Source of the DNA: Bagarius yarrelli
Lineage: Eukaryota; Chordata; Actinopteri; Siluriformes; Sisoridae
Assembly: GCA_005784505.1 (NCBI GenBank)
Contig: VCAZ01000075.1
Location: 1,100,501 to 1,164,500, forward strand
Direction of reading: 5' to 3'
Length of the DNA stretch: 64,000 nucleotides
Numbering within the stretch: position 1 is the first letter of the stretch; each line of letters begins with the position of its first letter. Positions 12,950 to 25,407 of the stretch are shown in pieces. The position numbers and the translations under genes are program-made. The notes beneath the pieces were generated by a model. The model did no database searches, was not told the DNA's origin, and worked only from the letters and a program-made list of their open reading frames with translations.

Positions 12950-14817
12950 CTTTCCCTATATGACAAATACGGTGACCATATAGTTGGAACTGCTGGACAT
13001 GCTCAAGTTTACTAAAAGGAACAGAAATTCGATCCCTAGAATGAGACTGGCTAAATTCTTTCTCCCTACAGGCAGAAGAAACTGGCTAAGAACTCTCAAA
13101 CTCACTCTAGGGTAAAAAAACAAATGACCCTTAAAGATAGTGGGCCAAACAGAAGCAGCAGGAGGAGAATGGTTCCATGCGCAGACCTTGTCCGTTGTTG
13201 TTGCCTTTTGATGTGCGCCAGTGGCACATAAAGACTTTCTGCCTACACCTGACCTCCGCTTTTGCCTCCCTCCTAATACTCTCTCTCTCTGTGTGTAATT
13301 GAATGAGCACAGCACAGCACAGCGTATAAAACCTTGGATTTCTCAAAGGATGCTGATTTCGTCAATTCATCGGTCGATGGGCTTTCGCAGCAGTGCAGGA
13401 GCTGTTTTTATTCTCAGAGCACATTACAATAACCAACATATTCCCTTTATTTCATAGTGCTGCAGAGAGAACCTTGGAAACTGCAGCTTTAATTTAGCTG
13501 TCCGATAAAACTTCAGTTTGCTTTTTCTGAATAAAAACGACAGACTGCGAAAGCTGCTGACTGGCTTCGTGAGCAGTTTCCGAATGCATGCCATGACCGT
13601 GTTTAAGCCTCTCCTGCACTTGTTCAAATCTGTTAAATTCATTCAACTTTCAAGAGGAGCGTCCTCATGAGTCAGTTATCTCTCATTCGGAATGAGAGAA
13701 AGCCGACAGACTTCAGCATATTGTGCCTCAAACAAGTCAGCTGAAAAGGCCAAAAAGCATAATAGTACTTGTCGCAAAAGACATACACAAGTTTGTGTAC
13801 TGGATTTAGCTGATTTAATAACTTGCCTGATTGTCTGATTCATTATTAGGATCATACTCAAAACCCTTCTTTCTCCAAACAGCTGAATGACTGCTAAAGA
13901 CTTCTATTTCTGTTTTCCTAAACACTCCAAAAGCAGTCTGATTTGAAGTGCTTTTAGACACACATTCCTGTGTTGAAACAGAGATGATTATGGTGCAGTT
14001 CATTGCTTATTGTTCCGTGTAGAAACTTACTGTTCTTGCTAATTTCAGGTCATATTTTCTCTTAAATCTTTATCATTAATCTAGCAGACTGTTGTGACAT
14101 TTTGTGTGCTTTTAAGAACTTTTCACTGATGGGTGTTTGCTATGGCTCTGTCGTTTAATAATGTCGTCCCCTCCTGTCTTCCTAAAGTAGAAACCCAAAT
14201 CAACAATTGGGCTTCTACTAAAAAAAAAAAAAAAAAACAAAAAACAATTGTGCCGGTTCTCCGATCATGGCTTCAACCTGGGCAGAAACCTTGCTGGTCT
14301 TGAACATGAAAACTATGATGTCAGTGGGCGTAGCTTCCTTTACAGAAGCTACGCCCACCAATGTTCAGGTACATAATCAATGTACATGACCAACGCTCTC
14401 CTTTCCATCAGGGTGATGATAAAAAAATTAGCCAGAAAATAGCATGAGAAAAAAAGCACTTAGGAAAACATGAAACACTTCTAACAGTATTTGCTGGTCG
14501 ACCTGACAACAGCGGAGGTATATTAAAAAGTACAGGTATACATATAGTATATAGAAGCATATGCTTAAGATACTACATTATACGATGCTCTGATAAAGGT
14601 GAAGTACCGGAATGATAACGAACGCCGCATTAGGAAATAAATGTCAAATATTTTCTTTCATCAAATGAGTGTCGAAACTAGCAATTTTTCTCAATTAAAA
14701 TTCAAATATAACCTTAACATCTGCTTTTATTTGGGCTTCTTTTATTGGGATTTTTTAACGTTGTCTCTGTAGCCAAAACAAAAACCATCAGCGTACACAA
14801 TCCCTGTAATTTATGAG
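12950..14817. other. no gene recognised; A17 run and a 14-bp hairpin
   Basis: Contains an A17 run at 14220-14236 and the perfect inverted repeat at 14324-14358 described below. No family-like exon was seen. Confidence 0.55.
14324..14358. repeat. perfect 14-bp inverted repeat (hairpin)
   Basis: GTGGGCGTAGCTTC at 14324-14337 and GAAGCTACGCCCAC at 14345-14358 flank a 7-base loop. Outer arms TGAACAT (14301-14307) and ATGTTCA (14361-14367) are also complementary, so the stem may extend with a bulge. Confidence 0.9.
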
Positions 14818-14985
14818 TAAGTGGTTGCGCTTAGTGCTTAGAGTATTGAACCGCTGATAAGATTATGATGGGTTCAATTCCCAGCAGCACCAAGCTACAA
14901 ATGCTGTGTCCCTGAACCCTTAATTGTTTAGCTGGATATTATAATGATACATATAAGTCACTTTGACTAAGGGCGTTTGTGTTAG
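14818..14985 (+). mobile_element. tRNA-derived SINE, diverged
   Basis: B-box-like GGGTTCAATTCCCAGCAGCA at about 14871-14890, middle GTGTCCCTGAACCCTTAATT, then a decayed tail (ACTAAGGGCGTTTGTGTTA). Confidence 0.75.
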
Positions 14986-15096
14986 ACCGTTTTTTGGTTC
15001 AAAGAAACAGACAGGAATTCGGTTTGTCTGACGCAAATAAAAAATTTCTTTTCTCGGTTCACCTGGTCAAATCTTTGAGGTTGCTGCTCCCCACAG

Positions 15097-15278
15097 ATCA
15101 TTGATCTACACACCCCTACCGACTCTGATTACAGTTTCATAAGCAAGAACCGGGCGAGGAGACGGGAGTGCGCTGTTACAGCGACGGATGTAATTGGAGT
15201 GGACTTCTCATTCAAACTGACCTTCAGGAGCCTCGATGGGGGTAAAGTGTACAAAGCAGAGAGGCTGAGAGTGCAGAG
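15097..15278 (+). CDS. unassigned exon-like open segment
   Basis: CTGCTCCCCACAG precedes a stop-free frame: IIDLHTPTDSDYSFISKNRA, an Arg-rich bit, then GVDFSFKLTFRSLDGGKVYK, ending at GCAGAG|GTAAAT. It is 182 bases, phase 0 in and phase 2 out, and more GC-rich than its flanks. I do not recognise a family. The minus strand is also open over most of it, so it could be an exon on either strand, or a conserved non-coding element. No companion exon was found. Confidence 0.3.
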
Positions 15279-15734
15279 GTAAATTATGGAAAGTGGACAT
15301 CCTGTATTAACCCAACTCTGCCATTATCTTCTCCATCACATTGTTCGTCATCTACAATGGAGCACGAGTGACACAGCTAATGGACAGATTATAGGGAAGT
15401 GGTTTGCTTTGTGATGACAAACTGAACAGATGAAGGTCAAGTTGATGATATGGTTAGTTTGCAGAGAAGTAACGAGAAAAGACATGTACAAAAAACATTT
15501 TGTCAATATTCTCATAGATAATGTGGAAATACTTCTTTCAACTGACACCACTGGACGCCTGGCTTATATTTTTGCTGCTGTTAAAGTTAAACCCCATATA
15601 ATGTATAAATTCCCTAAAACATGAAGAAACTTATTTCTCTGATTTAATTTTAAAAAGTCTACTACTAAATTAGTTGTTATTCTATTCTAAATAATTTCCA
15701 GCCCATTTCTGTCTTCCTATTTATTTCACAGGTT

Positions 15735-16850
15735 TTAGAAGAAAATGTGTTCAACCAACTGCAGTTGTTTCTAAAGTGGAACTGTATTACGTAGCTACTG
15801 ACTCTGGTGATTCTGTGGTCCTGGTTATTTTAGATTTGTCGACCACTCTATTTTGATATCTAGATTAGAATCTGACGTGGGCCTAAACATTACGGCCCTT
15901 AGGCGGTTTCAGTCATTTTTATCTGACAGGAAATTCGTTGTCAAGCTTGGTAACTTCTTTTCCTCTGTTGCTGATCTCACCTGTGGCCTCCCTCAAGGCT
16001 CAATATTGGGACCCTCCCTTTTTTCCCTACATGGGGGTTTCTTTTCATTTCTATGCTGATGACACCCAGATTCATTTTTTCATTAAGAAAAACAATCCTT
16101 TATCACTTAGTGCTTAGACGCTTAACAAAAATAAAACTGAGGTGATTGTTTTTGGTCCTACAGATCATTCTCAGGCGTCCAGCCTAGACCTGGGCAGCTT
16201 ATCGGCTTTCAGATCTTCTTGTGTGCAAAATCTGCGTGTCCATTTTGATGAGTCATTAAAATTGGACAAACGTATGTCTTTTGTAACTGGTTCCAGTTTT
16301 TACTAACTCTGCTTTCTGTCTAAAATCAAACTCTTTTTGAACGTTACAATGTTGGACATGGCTGTCCACGCGTTTATTACCTCACGTTTACATTAGTGCA
16401 ACTAACTATACTGTGATTAAACTCACCTACAGTTGGTCCAAAACACTGCTGCTAGATTTCATAAAAATAGTCGCAAATGTGACCGCCCACCGTTTGCCTA
16501 TTCAATGTAGAATCGATTTTAAAGTTCTTTTACTGGTGTATAAATCTTTACATAACCCGACCCCTTGTTATTTCTCAGAGCTGTTTACTCCTACTATAAA
16601 AATGCCTCGTGAGATTAGAACAGCACCTTTCCTATCCATTTTCACATCACTTTTTAAAGCACACTTGTTCAATCTGGCCCACTAATATCCCTTCTTATTA
16701 CGTTCCATTGTGTTCTTGAATTTTACTCTGTCTTCTGAATGTTTATCTGCGATTCCTTCTGTGTTTTGTGTTTTATGGTCTAATTTTAATGTACAGTCAG
16801 TCTTGTGGCTGTTTTTGTGTGTGCTTTATAAATAAATGAACTTGCCCTTA
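15735..16850 (+). mobile_element. L2-like LINE reverse transcriptase relic
   Basis: Broken plus-strand frames read as an L2-clade reverse transcriptase: a DHSILISRLE-like block, FQSFLSDRKF, LTCGLPQGSILGPSLFSL (15980-16037), YADDTQ (catalytic YADD, about 16053-16070), NKTEVIVFGP, IHAFITSRL-like and a RIDFKVLLLVYKSLH block (16511-16555). Internal stops, frameshifts and a deletion around the YADD make it inactive. The 3' end GTGCTTTATAAATAAATG (about 16818-16838) is typical of these LINEs. Confidence 0.88.
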
Positions 16851-19224
16851 AAAACCCTCTCGTCCACTCTCTTACTATAAACAAAGTCTTGCTGCACTTT
16901 TATTTTTGGTGCTCAGGTTCACAGCAGGAAAGTGAAAAAGGTACTAATTTGCCTTTATTATTCATTCAGATGAATGCCTTACTGAACGGATGGATTGATG
17001 ATAATGATACAGAAGGCTGGTGTTTTAATATTAGGATAAAGTCAAGTATTCATCCAAACTGCTGAGGATTACTAATTAAGATTACTAATTCCTTGTTATA
17101 CTATTAAAACAAATAAATAAAAACGGTGTTGAATGTACGCATTGAAAAGGAAGTAAAAGGTTCAATGTTTCTTATATGTGGACCCGTAAATTGTGACATT
17201 ATCCGAATCTAAAAGCAAACCCCCTTAAACTGAACCTATTAGTGTCAATTAATGTCAGGGGCAGGACTATACTATGGGGCATGTTTGTATTGCGTAGGTT
17301 GCTACTATGTTGTCACTTTTTATATCTGTCACTGTGTACAAACTAAAAATAGTTTTAGCAAATATTAACGGCATTTTAGTCACAAAAACCCTACTAGACT
17401 CTTCACTAATGTTGGCGAATACAACATTTCTTCTGTTACGCAAGAGGAAATCGATCATACAACATTGACTGTGATTGGCTACTGGGTCATAATTAGAATT
17501 GGTTTTAAGGGGAAAAAAAGGTGAACAGATATTAGCTATGGGTGAACAAGAGTAATCTGTGATTATTTTTGGGTGCAATTTTGGCATTAAATCGGTTTAT
17601 ATGGGGGGAAAAAAAAAATCACAATTTTATTATGACATCAGACTAATAGCATAATATTCCATGTTACTTTATTATCAGATAATTCAGGAAATTACACAAA
17701 TAATAGGGATTTAATGGACACTGTATATCTGAAGTCTAAAATAACAAAAAAATGCAGTGTTGAAGCTGTAGTTTTTGTCAACAAAGCAGGCAACAACAAG
17801 CAAATGTTCCAATGTTGCCCTTGTCTGGGTAATTTGCTACATGATTAGATTAATCGGATCAGTTGTTCTTTTGTCGCGCAGTGTTTATTCCTTAGTGCGT
17901 CTGACTTGTTTTTTTTTTTTCTTTAAGCATGGCGACACGGCAGACTTAAAAGGCAAGTTTCCCCCAGGAACATGCTGTTTCTGAGATTAAAGGATGGCCA
18001 TGCAGGCACTATGCTTCAAGAAACTCTGAGATTAGACACACTTTGTTTGGAGGCCACTTTAATGTTTGCGAATCTAATGCGAAAAAGAAAGCTAGCGGTA
18101 AGGAAGAAGGTAGAAAGTAAAGAAGAAATAAAGCAGAGAGACGTCTTGTTGGTGTTAAAGGATCATTTTTGATGTGCTACTGTCATAAAGACAGCTTCAT
18201 TCCTCACTTCACTGTGGTGTCCGTTACGGTCCCTCCCCCCCCTTTCTCCCGTTTCATGGATTAACTGCAGTAACACTGACTAACCGTGGTATTGTGGCAG
18301 AAATATAGGATGTTCATATGGACTTTTTTCATATAACTATTGTAGAATGTAATCTGATGTAAGGGAGTCATAAAATATATGTTGTTGATTAGAACACCCC
18401 TGATTTAACATCAACAGCGATGCCCCCTGTTCTCGCTGTAGATTGGTAAGATGTCATTAACACCTAATGCATCTGGCTACCTTGTCATGTCTCATCCTTT
18501 CGTGCCTTGTCCGAGATTACCAATGAATTCCAAAACAAAAGTGGAAGGATAAAAGTAAAATGGATTTTTTGCTCTCTCTCTTTTTTTTTTTTTTTTTTAT
18601 TAAAGAGAGAGGCTGTAGGTGCCATTTTGGATTGCGACTATACAATATCTTTACAAAAACATGCCTGTCTTCTAATAGGTGATTAAATAGATTAATTGAG
18701 CAGTAAACAGATCAGAGACAGAAGAAATCTGGACAAAAAGCCATATTAAGCTTTTAACTGCTTCGTATGACTGTTGGATGCGTCGTAAAAACTACTACTT
18801 TAATTACTTCCTGTTTATCAAAGCTCGTCCCAATTGATTTAATACCCCCTCTGAGAGGTTACCGGCAGACATGACTCATCAGTGTAGGTCACCATCAGGG
18901 GTGAGAACTGTTTATTTTTTTGCCTACTGGTGATTCTCAATTTACAGTTTTCTTTTCTCTCTTACTCTCGCTGGAACTGCTGCAGAGAACACTTTGGAGT
19001 TCGAGTTCAAATTCGCCAAAACGCCTTCCAGGATATAATTAGTCATTAAGAGATGATTCATCAGAACTGGGGAAAGAATTGCAGGTGTAAGCAAGCATGA
19101 CGGATATTGTTCTATTCGGCTAAATTTTAGCAAACACTTATTAACTGCACGGGGAAACAATTATTGTAAATCATTCGCATTTATTAGGAACACAAGGCTC
19201 AAGGGAAAGTCAGTTACATCAACA

Positions 19225-19230
<6 letters not shown>
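16851..19230. other. no gene recognised
   Basis: AT-rich DNA with T-runs at 17909-17920 and 18580-18598 and a C8 run near 18234. No exon was recognised on either strand. Confidence 0.55.
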
Positions 19231-19268
<38 letters not shown>

Positions 19269-19318
19269 CTATATTTATTTCTATATTTCTCTCTCTCTCT
19301 CTCTATCTATATATATAT

Positions 19319-19394
<76 letters not shown>

Positions 19395-19400
19395 TTTTTA
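19231..19400. repeat. (TA)n / (TC)n / T-run compound microsatellite
   Basis: Two long TA arrays are separated by CTCTCTCTCT at about 19290-19305. A T-run of about 22 bases ends the array. Length is probably unreliable in the assembly. Confidence 0.95.
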
Positions 19401-19424
19401 AAGGAATTATAGGTCTTTATATCT

Positions 19425-19517
19425 GGATAGATGCTAACTGCATTTCATTGGCTCTGTACATGAACCTTGCACAATGACAATAAAGTTGAATCTAATCTAA
19501 TCTAATCTAATCTAATC
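19425..19517 (+). mobile_element. LINE 3' tail with (AATCT)n
   Basis: CATTTCATTGGCTCTGTACA, GCACAATGACAATAAAGTTG, then five or so AATCT units. This is the usual 3' end of a Rex1-type fish LINE. Only the tail is present, next to the AT array. Confidence 0.7.
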
Positions 19518-22500
19518 ATTGGTGCGCTTATCCACTACGCCATTTTCTGTTTATTCTTCAGATTTCTCTATACAGAACATTATCTCATTTATGCAACTGA
19601 ACAGCTGAAGGGCCTCCATAATCTCAACCCAATATATAGCCAAATGGTGTAATGATGCATGTTGTCCTTTAAAAACCAAAACTAACACAACAGTAAGGAG
19701 AGATAAAATACAGTCTGTGCATAACTGTGACAACACCGAAGCACAACCGTGCATTAGGCGGGTGGTCTGCTCTTTCTCAGCAGGTTGCCGCCGAGTGTAA
19801 ACGTATCTGAGCTTTCCTGCCCGAGCAGATTAATTCTGCTGCTTTGTGTCGTAATGTCAAGTTCATACGGGGAGGCAGAAAACATGCTGAGCCCGTGGCG
19901 AAACCTCCGTTGTGAGTCTCTGAGCAACCAGAGCCCCCTTCCTTTAAAAGGCCACTGGATCTAATGTAGATCAGATACCTGATCACGGAAGCTCTAGTAA
20001 AAGACATGTTAATCAGAGGATCATGATTCAAGCCCTGAGGACGTTCCTTACAGGGGCACATCGATACATTATGTGCAACCTGCATGGAAAAAAACATCTG
20101 CTTCTAAATCTTTTAAGGGCTAAATCCTTGGATGAGAAGCACAAAAGGAGCGAGGCACGTACGACTGGCAAAACAGACATCGGTATAAAGCGGATTATTC
20201 GGTGTGGGTTGATGGGCAGTTGACAATTAATGCAGACCATCAATTTGGGTTTATAGGAAAACTGGGCTTTCCCAGAGGAAGAACCAAAGTAGAAGTATGG
20301 ATTTAAATAAATTCTGACAGTCGCCCAGCTTCTAATATTTGGTAATATGAATGTCATGATGATGTGTTGAAGACGCCATTGTCTTTTTTACATTCTATTT
20401 GTAATACTTTTCCAACATTTTAAAAAAATTAAAAAATAAACATGCTGGATGCCAACAAGTTTCGGGGGATATTAATATTCCGGATATTGTGATCATTTTT
20501 CAGTTTTCAGTCAAGGACATCAATGTCCTATGGTTCAAGACATAAGTTGTTACACTGATTACCATGTCTGAAATGTCTGTAGACTGTGAATGGGCAAGCG
20601 AGTGTGTAATTATTTCCTGACATTGCCTGGCATCATGACCAGGATTGACCGAATTATGTTTCCCCTAAGAGACCCCTGGAATAGACTTCAGGTTTTCCCG
20701 ACTAAGTAGAACAAGTAAAGCAAATGGATAGACAGCTTGATTTTGACAAGGGTCAGGGGTGGTCCAATACTTGCATCCTGGTTAGCAACCTAATTTTTTA
20801 AGGATCAGAGGTTTCATCAGAGAAGTAACATTTTTTTGCACACATATTTGCAGCGACAACATCAAAGTATAATAAATTCAAATAGAAGGTGAATAATTTT
20901 TGTTATAATTTTACATCAACGCAATGTTTCCTTCCTTTTTCCACCCATGTGGCCTCTGTTGGTTTTCCTAACTTTGCCTTTTCATTTGAGGTTCTCAAAG
21001 ATGTTGACGCTCACTCTCTGCTCAATAATAATGATGGTACCCTTTCATCCTGTTTAGCAACTTCCTCCACTTCCTCGCTCTCTCGTTCTCTCTCTCTCTC
21101 TCTGTGTCCCGGAGATTAGGAAAAGCAGACACCGGATCTTTCGTAAAGTCACCCCCCCCCCCCACCTCCACCCCTGCTGCAAACTCATCTCCTCAGCGCG
21201 CAGCTAATCAGAGGAGACTGGAGTGGGTATTAATTGCAGCTGTTAAGAGACACCCGCCCGATCTCCCACCACGCTGCAGTTCTGTAGAAAATGACAACAA
21301 TTAGATGACTGTCAAATGTTCACTACTGTGTTTTCCTTGGGCTTCGTCGGCATTTCAGTTCAGGTGCGAATGCCGGGTTGTTGTTGTGTAGTGAGCGACG
21401 AACAAGCTGTGGCAAACTTTAAATCTGATTTCTAATTGTAGCGTCCATTCAAAACTCTGGACACTAAACTAACCACCATGGGGAACCACAAAATGTCACA
21501 AAATAGTTACACATCAACGATTGGGGGAAAAAAACCCCCACCTTAATTCACAAAAAGGTTTTAAAGCTTGCTTGAGGTGGATAGAAATGCGTTATTGTAT
21601 TCTCTGTCAGAATAAATTCTAAACCTCCGTGACTAATCTGTGTTTCCGCTGATGGCGTCTTTCCGGTTCCTACATAACTCTGATTGCAAGCTGCACTGCT
21701 AGGAAATTTATTACTTGGGTTGGGGTGATGGCTACTAATCAAAGTCCTGTCTCTTTTATGCTTGCTTTGCTGGTCACTTCGAATATATTCTGACGTGGCA
21801 AAGATTAAATCCACGTGATTATTTGGCTGTTTCCGCTCCATTGGCTAGCCATTCATTCCGCTCCATTGGTATTTATTTAATGATTATGAGTACAATTTAA
21901 CTAAACTAAAAGAAACAACGTCTTTTCTTTAAGTAATCAAAGCTACTGAAAAGTGCCGCTTTGCCTCATGGAATAATAACGTGTACATCGTATGTATACT
22001 GCAGAATCTGGGTGGGAGTAGTAGGTCATTCTGGAACTTTTCCCCTACATTAATCCGCATACTAAGGACTGAGTTTTGCCCACTTTATAGTACGGTAGTA
22101 TGGGATTTCGGACAGAGCTTAAAATGTCAAGCTAAACGTAATGTAGTAATGTAGTAAGATGATTTTGTTTGTGTTCGGTTTCGAAGTGAAATGCTAAATA
22201 GCTGTTGTCGTCCGTGACATGCTGGTAAAGCCAACATTAGTTTAAAGTCAATTCAGAAACACTTGAGTATACTATAGTATTCCACAGTTAAGACAAACAG
22301 TTATTGAAGTATTTTAAACCTTGTTAAACTACCGTCAGACTCGGCATATGTGCAAGACATCAATAGGTACCGCATTACTGCTGCAGCGTTTCCACATCCA
22401 GACTCTATTGTACTGATATCGGTCAGTTCCTGAGTGGCTTCTGGCTTTAGTAAAACCAAAACAACAAGCTGCGGAATCAGATTTACTCTGGTTCCGAAAG

Positions 22501-24327
22501 CTCAGAGTCTGTCCACTTGGGACTGACAGTGGCAGAGACGCATAAAACTCCAGACAGACATTGGATTATCTGGGCTTTAAATGGAAGTGCTGTCGACTGG
22601 CCACGTCTGGAGCATGACGGTTACTGGCTTTGAAAGCTCAGGGAATTCAAACGGTCGGGTTTTAGTTCCCAGGGGAGCGTCAAGGAGAGTGGGACTAGAG
22701 CGCATTTGTAAGATTGACATGGTATGTTGGACAGAATTTAAGTTTTACTTTACGAATAATATCACTGCTTTTATATGTATTTACCAGAAATGTGCATTTA
22801 CGAGTACATTTTAAAATTTATTTCCTGATCTGTGCTAATTTCTGTATGACTCCCATCACATCGATAATTTGGTTCAGCCTCCCTTTCAGACTGCGCAATC
22901 CCTCACAAACTAGACTGAACATTTTATAATTAGTGTTGTTACATTCTATAGTTTAGAAAACAAACCACATGTAGGTTATTAACCTATTAAATCTCTGATT
23001 TCGAAAAAATAAAACTGCAGATGCGGTTAGTACTTCTGCCACGAGAAAGGGGGCGAGCACGAGCATACAGCAGGTTTACTCTTGTTCTGCTGTTGCTCTT
23101 TTTTGCCACAGAAAATAAAAGCTCCCATAGGATAGCTGGTACACAGCAGCAGCTCAGTTACATTTTTTTTTTTTGCTTTAAAAGGAAAGAAATGCTTTAG
23201 ACTTGATATCAAAAACATAATATTATAATATTATAATATAAAACAACCCGTCTCTTAAACGCTGTCCCAGATCTGCACCAGTAAACACCCCTGGGGGTCT
23301 GGCGGGATAAAGTTGCAAAATTTATATACCTTTGCACTGGAAAAGTATGAGTTGTTAAATAGCGATAGTAAATTAAGATAAGCTATAAATACGTTTTATT
23401 AGTCATGTTATGCACTCGTTAGTAAAGAACACTAATACGAGATAACGAGATTTGAAACATAACTAATGCAAGCAGCCAATTAAATGGTAACCTAGTCACT
23501 CAGAATTTGTTGAGGTACAGCACCTCGTTCTTTTCATTCCATAGTGAATAAGGGTTTCTTTCTGGAAACTTTTCACGCAAGGGACTGACTATCGACTTCA
23601 GGACGAAAACAACAAACAGAGAACTTCAGCGGCACTCGTCTGGATGGACAGCCATTTAATTTGCACAAAACACTCGGTGCGATTTTTAACCGTGAAAAGC
23701 AGAACGCTTTCAATTCAGCTAGAATTCCGCAAATCATTTATCACTCCGCTCACGCGGCTGCTGCTGACAACGCGGGCGACAACATAGCAATGGCACAGAA
23801 TGATGAACCGCCGTTATGTAAGCCTGGGAATGAAAAGACGCAAAAAGTCGGAAAATGTCAAGGTAGATTAAATAAATGAAGAGGGAGTGTGTGTGTGTGT
23901 GTGTGTATAAAGAATAGTCTTCGGCCTCAGAGGAGCCAGAGGAGTCACAGAAACCAAGGGCGGCAAAAAGAAGTTAAAGGAGGACTGTGTCACTACTGCA
24001 AGCCTTTTTAGACATTCTTTTTTGTTACATTTATTTTGTTTTGTTGTTTCTTTTTTTTTTGTCTGTGCCACTGGCAATTTAACGAACGGAGATGCTAAAG
24101 TTGATCTGAAGGACAATTAAAAGGGCATTAAAAAGCTAACAACTTGCCTGGAAAGCAGCAAAACAAGCAAATGTAACCTAAAAGTAAAAAAAATGTTAAA
24201 GGTTTGCCGGTCTTAATAGGTTTATTAAAAAACAAACAAACAAACAAACAAACAAACAAACAAACATTCAGGACATTTAGGAGTTTATCGTGTTAATTTT
24301 TTCAGTTTTTTTTCTTGTTTCCGTCTC
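19518..24327. other. no gene recognised; microsatellites
   Basis: Contains a TC tract (21078-21103), a C14 tract at about 21151-21164, a GT tract (23886-23906) and a (CAAA)n tract (24233-24265). The stretch 21100-21300 is richer in GC than its surroundings, but no splice-bounded reading frame stood out. Confidence 0.55.
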
Positions 24328-24482
24328 GCTTACATCTACATTTGGCATGTAAGATCTACATTACACGAGCAATTAAGGGGTTAAGGCTCTTGTTCAGTGA
24401 CCCAGCGGTGGCAGCTTGGAGGTGCTGGAAATCGATTCCTATTAACTTAACAACTTTCAACACCTTAACCACTGCACTACCA
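24328..24482 (-). mobile_element. tRNA-derived SINE, reverse orientation
   Basis: TACATTTGGCATGTAAGATC tail remnant, GTTAAGGCTCTTGTTCAGTG middle and ACACCTTAACCACTGCACTA head. Confidence 0.75.
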
Positions 24483-24659
24483 ATATTTTCCAATATTCAT
24501 TTAATTCTGTAATATAGCAAATCCTGCTAGGAAGTAAAATGAAAGTGTTGAAGATCTTAATAAAGTAGAAACGTGGAGTGTTATTATTTCTATCACCAAG
24601 TAGTGGTGTTTGTAGGTTTGATTATTAGCGTTAATTGTTTTATTTATTTATTTATTTTA

Positions 24660-24918
24660 TTTGTGTGTCACATACGTGATTATAAACAGTACAACATACA
24701 GTAAAATGTTTTTCTTTACATACCCCACCTTGGAAGGTTGGGGTCAGAGTGCAGGGTCAGCTAATGACACAGCGCCCCTGGAGCAGGAAGGATTAAGGGT
24801 CTTGCTCAAGGACCCAACAGTGGCAGACTTGGTGGGGGTGGGGCTTGAACCCAGGTGGTTTGTGGTCTTCCAATCCACAACTCAACGCCATAAGCATTTG
24901 AGCCACCACTGCCACTTC
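24660..24918 (-). mobile_element. longer SINE variant, reverse orientation
   Basis: A tail with GTGTGTCACATACGTGATTA, TTGGGGTCAGAGTGCAGGGT and GCTCAAGGACCCAACAGTGG middle, and a head with CTTGAACCCAGGTGG. It differs from the TGTAA-tailed copies and resembles the siluriform-type SINE with a CACATGTGAC tail. Confidence 0.75.
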
Positions 24919-24920
24919 TA

Positions 24921-25165
24921 ATGCCGTGTTCACACCAAATGCGAATTGTATTATTTGCGCTAGCAGGTTACATACAAAGTCAATGCAAAGATAAAGGTGA
25001 ATTTGAGCTGCGCAATGCGTTTGAACGTTCAAAAATCGAGCGGCAAATTCACATTGTACGTTATCGCAGAAGCCAATCAGCAAAGATCTTATTGACACTG
25101 TTGTATTAGACAATGAAGGCGAGCATCATTGTAGCCATCTGCGGGCACCCAAAAACGTATGTTTT
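24921..25165 (+). mobile_element. PIF/Harbinger 5' end fragment
   Basis: The terminal motif GTTCACACCAAATGCGAATT and GGTTACATACAAAGTCAATG are typical of fish Harbinger ends. A short frame at about 25112 reads MKASIIVAICGHP, the start of the MADF/Myb-like accessory protein of such elements, and then breaks off. No transposase was seen. Confidence 0.6.
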
Positions 25166-25361
25166 ATGAATAAAAACATCCTGCAAGTAATCTTGCAAGT
25201 GAATGCAGCATAAGCCCATTTATCTATCTTTGTCATCCAGCTACCAATCATGGCGATTCGACTCACTCTGACTACTGTGACTTTTTGCGTTTTGCCAGAA
25301 CGGCTGCATGCCAGTAGACTACATACTTCATTCTGCAGTGATGTTTCTAGAGAAAGAGAGT

Positions 25362-25407
<46 letters not shown>

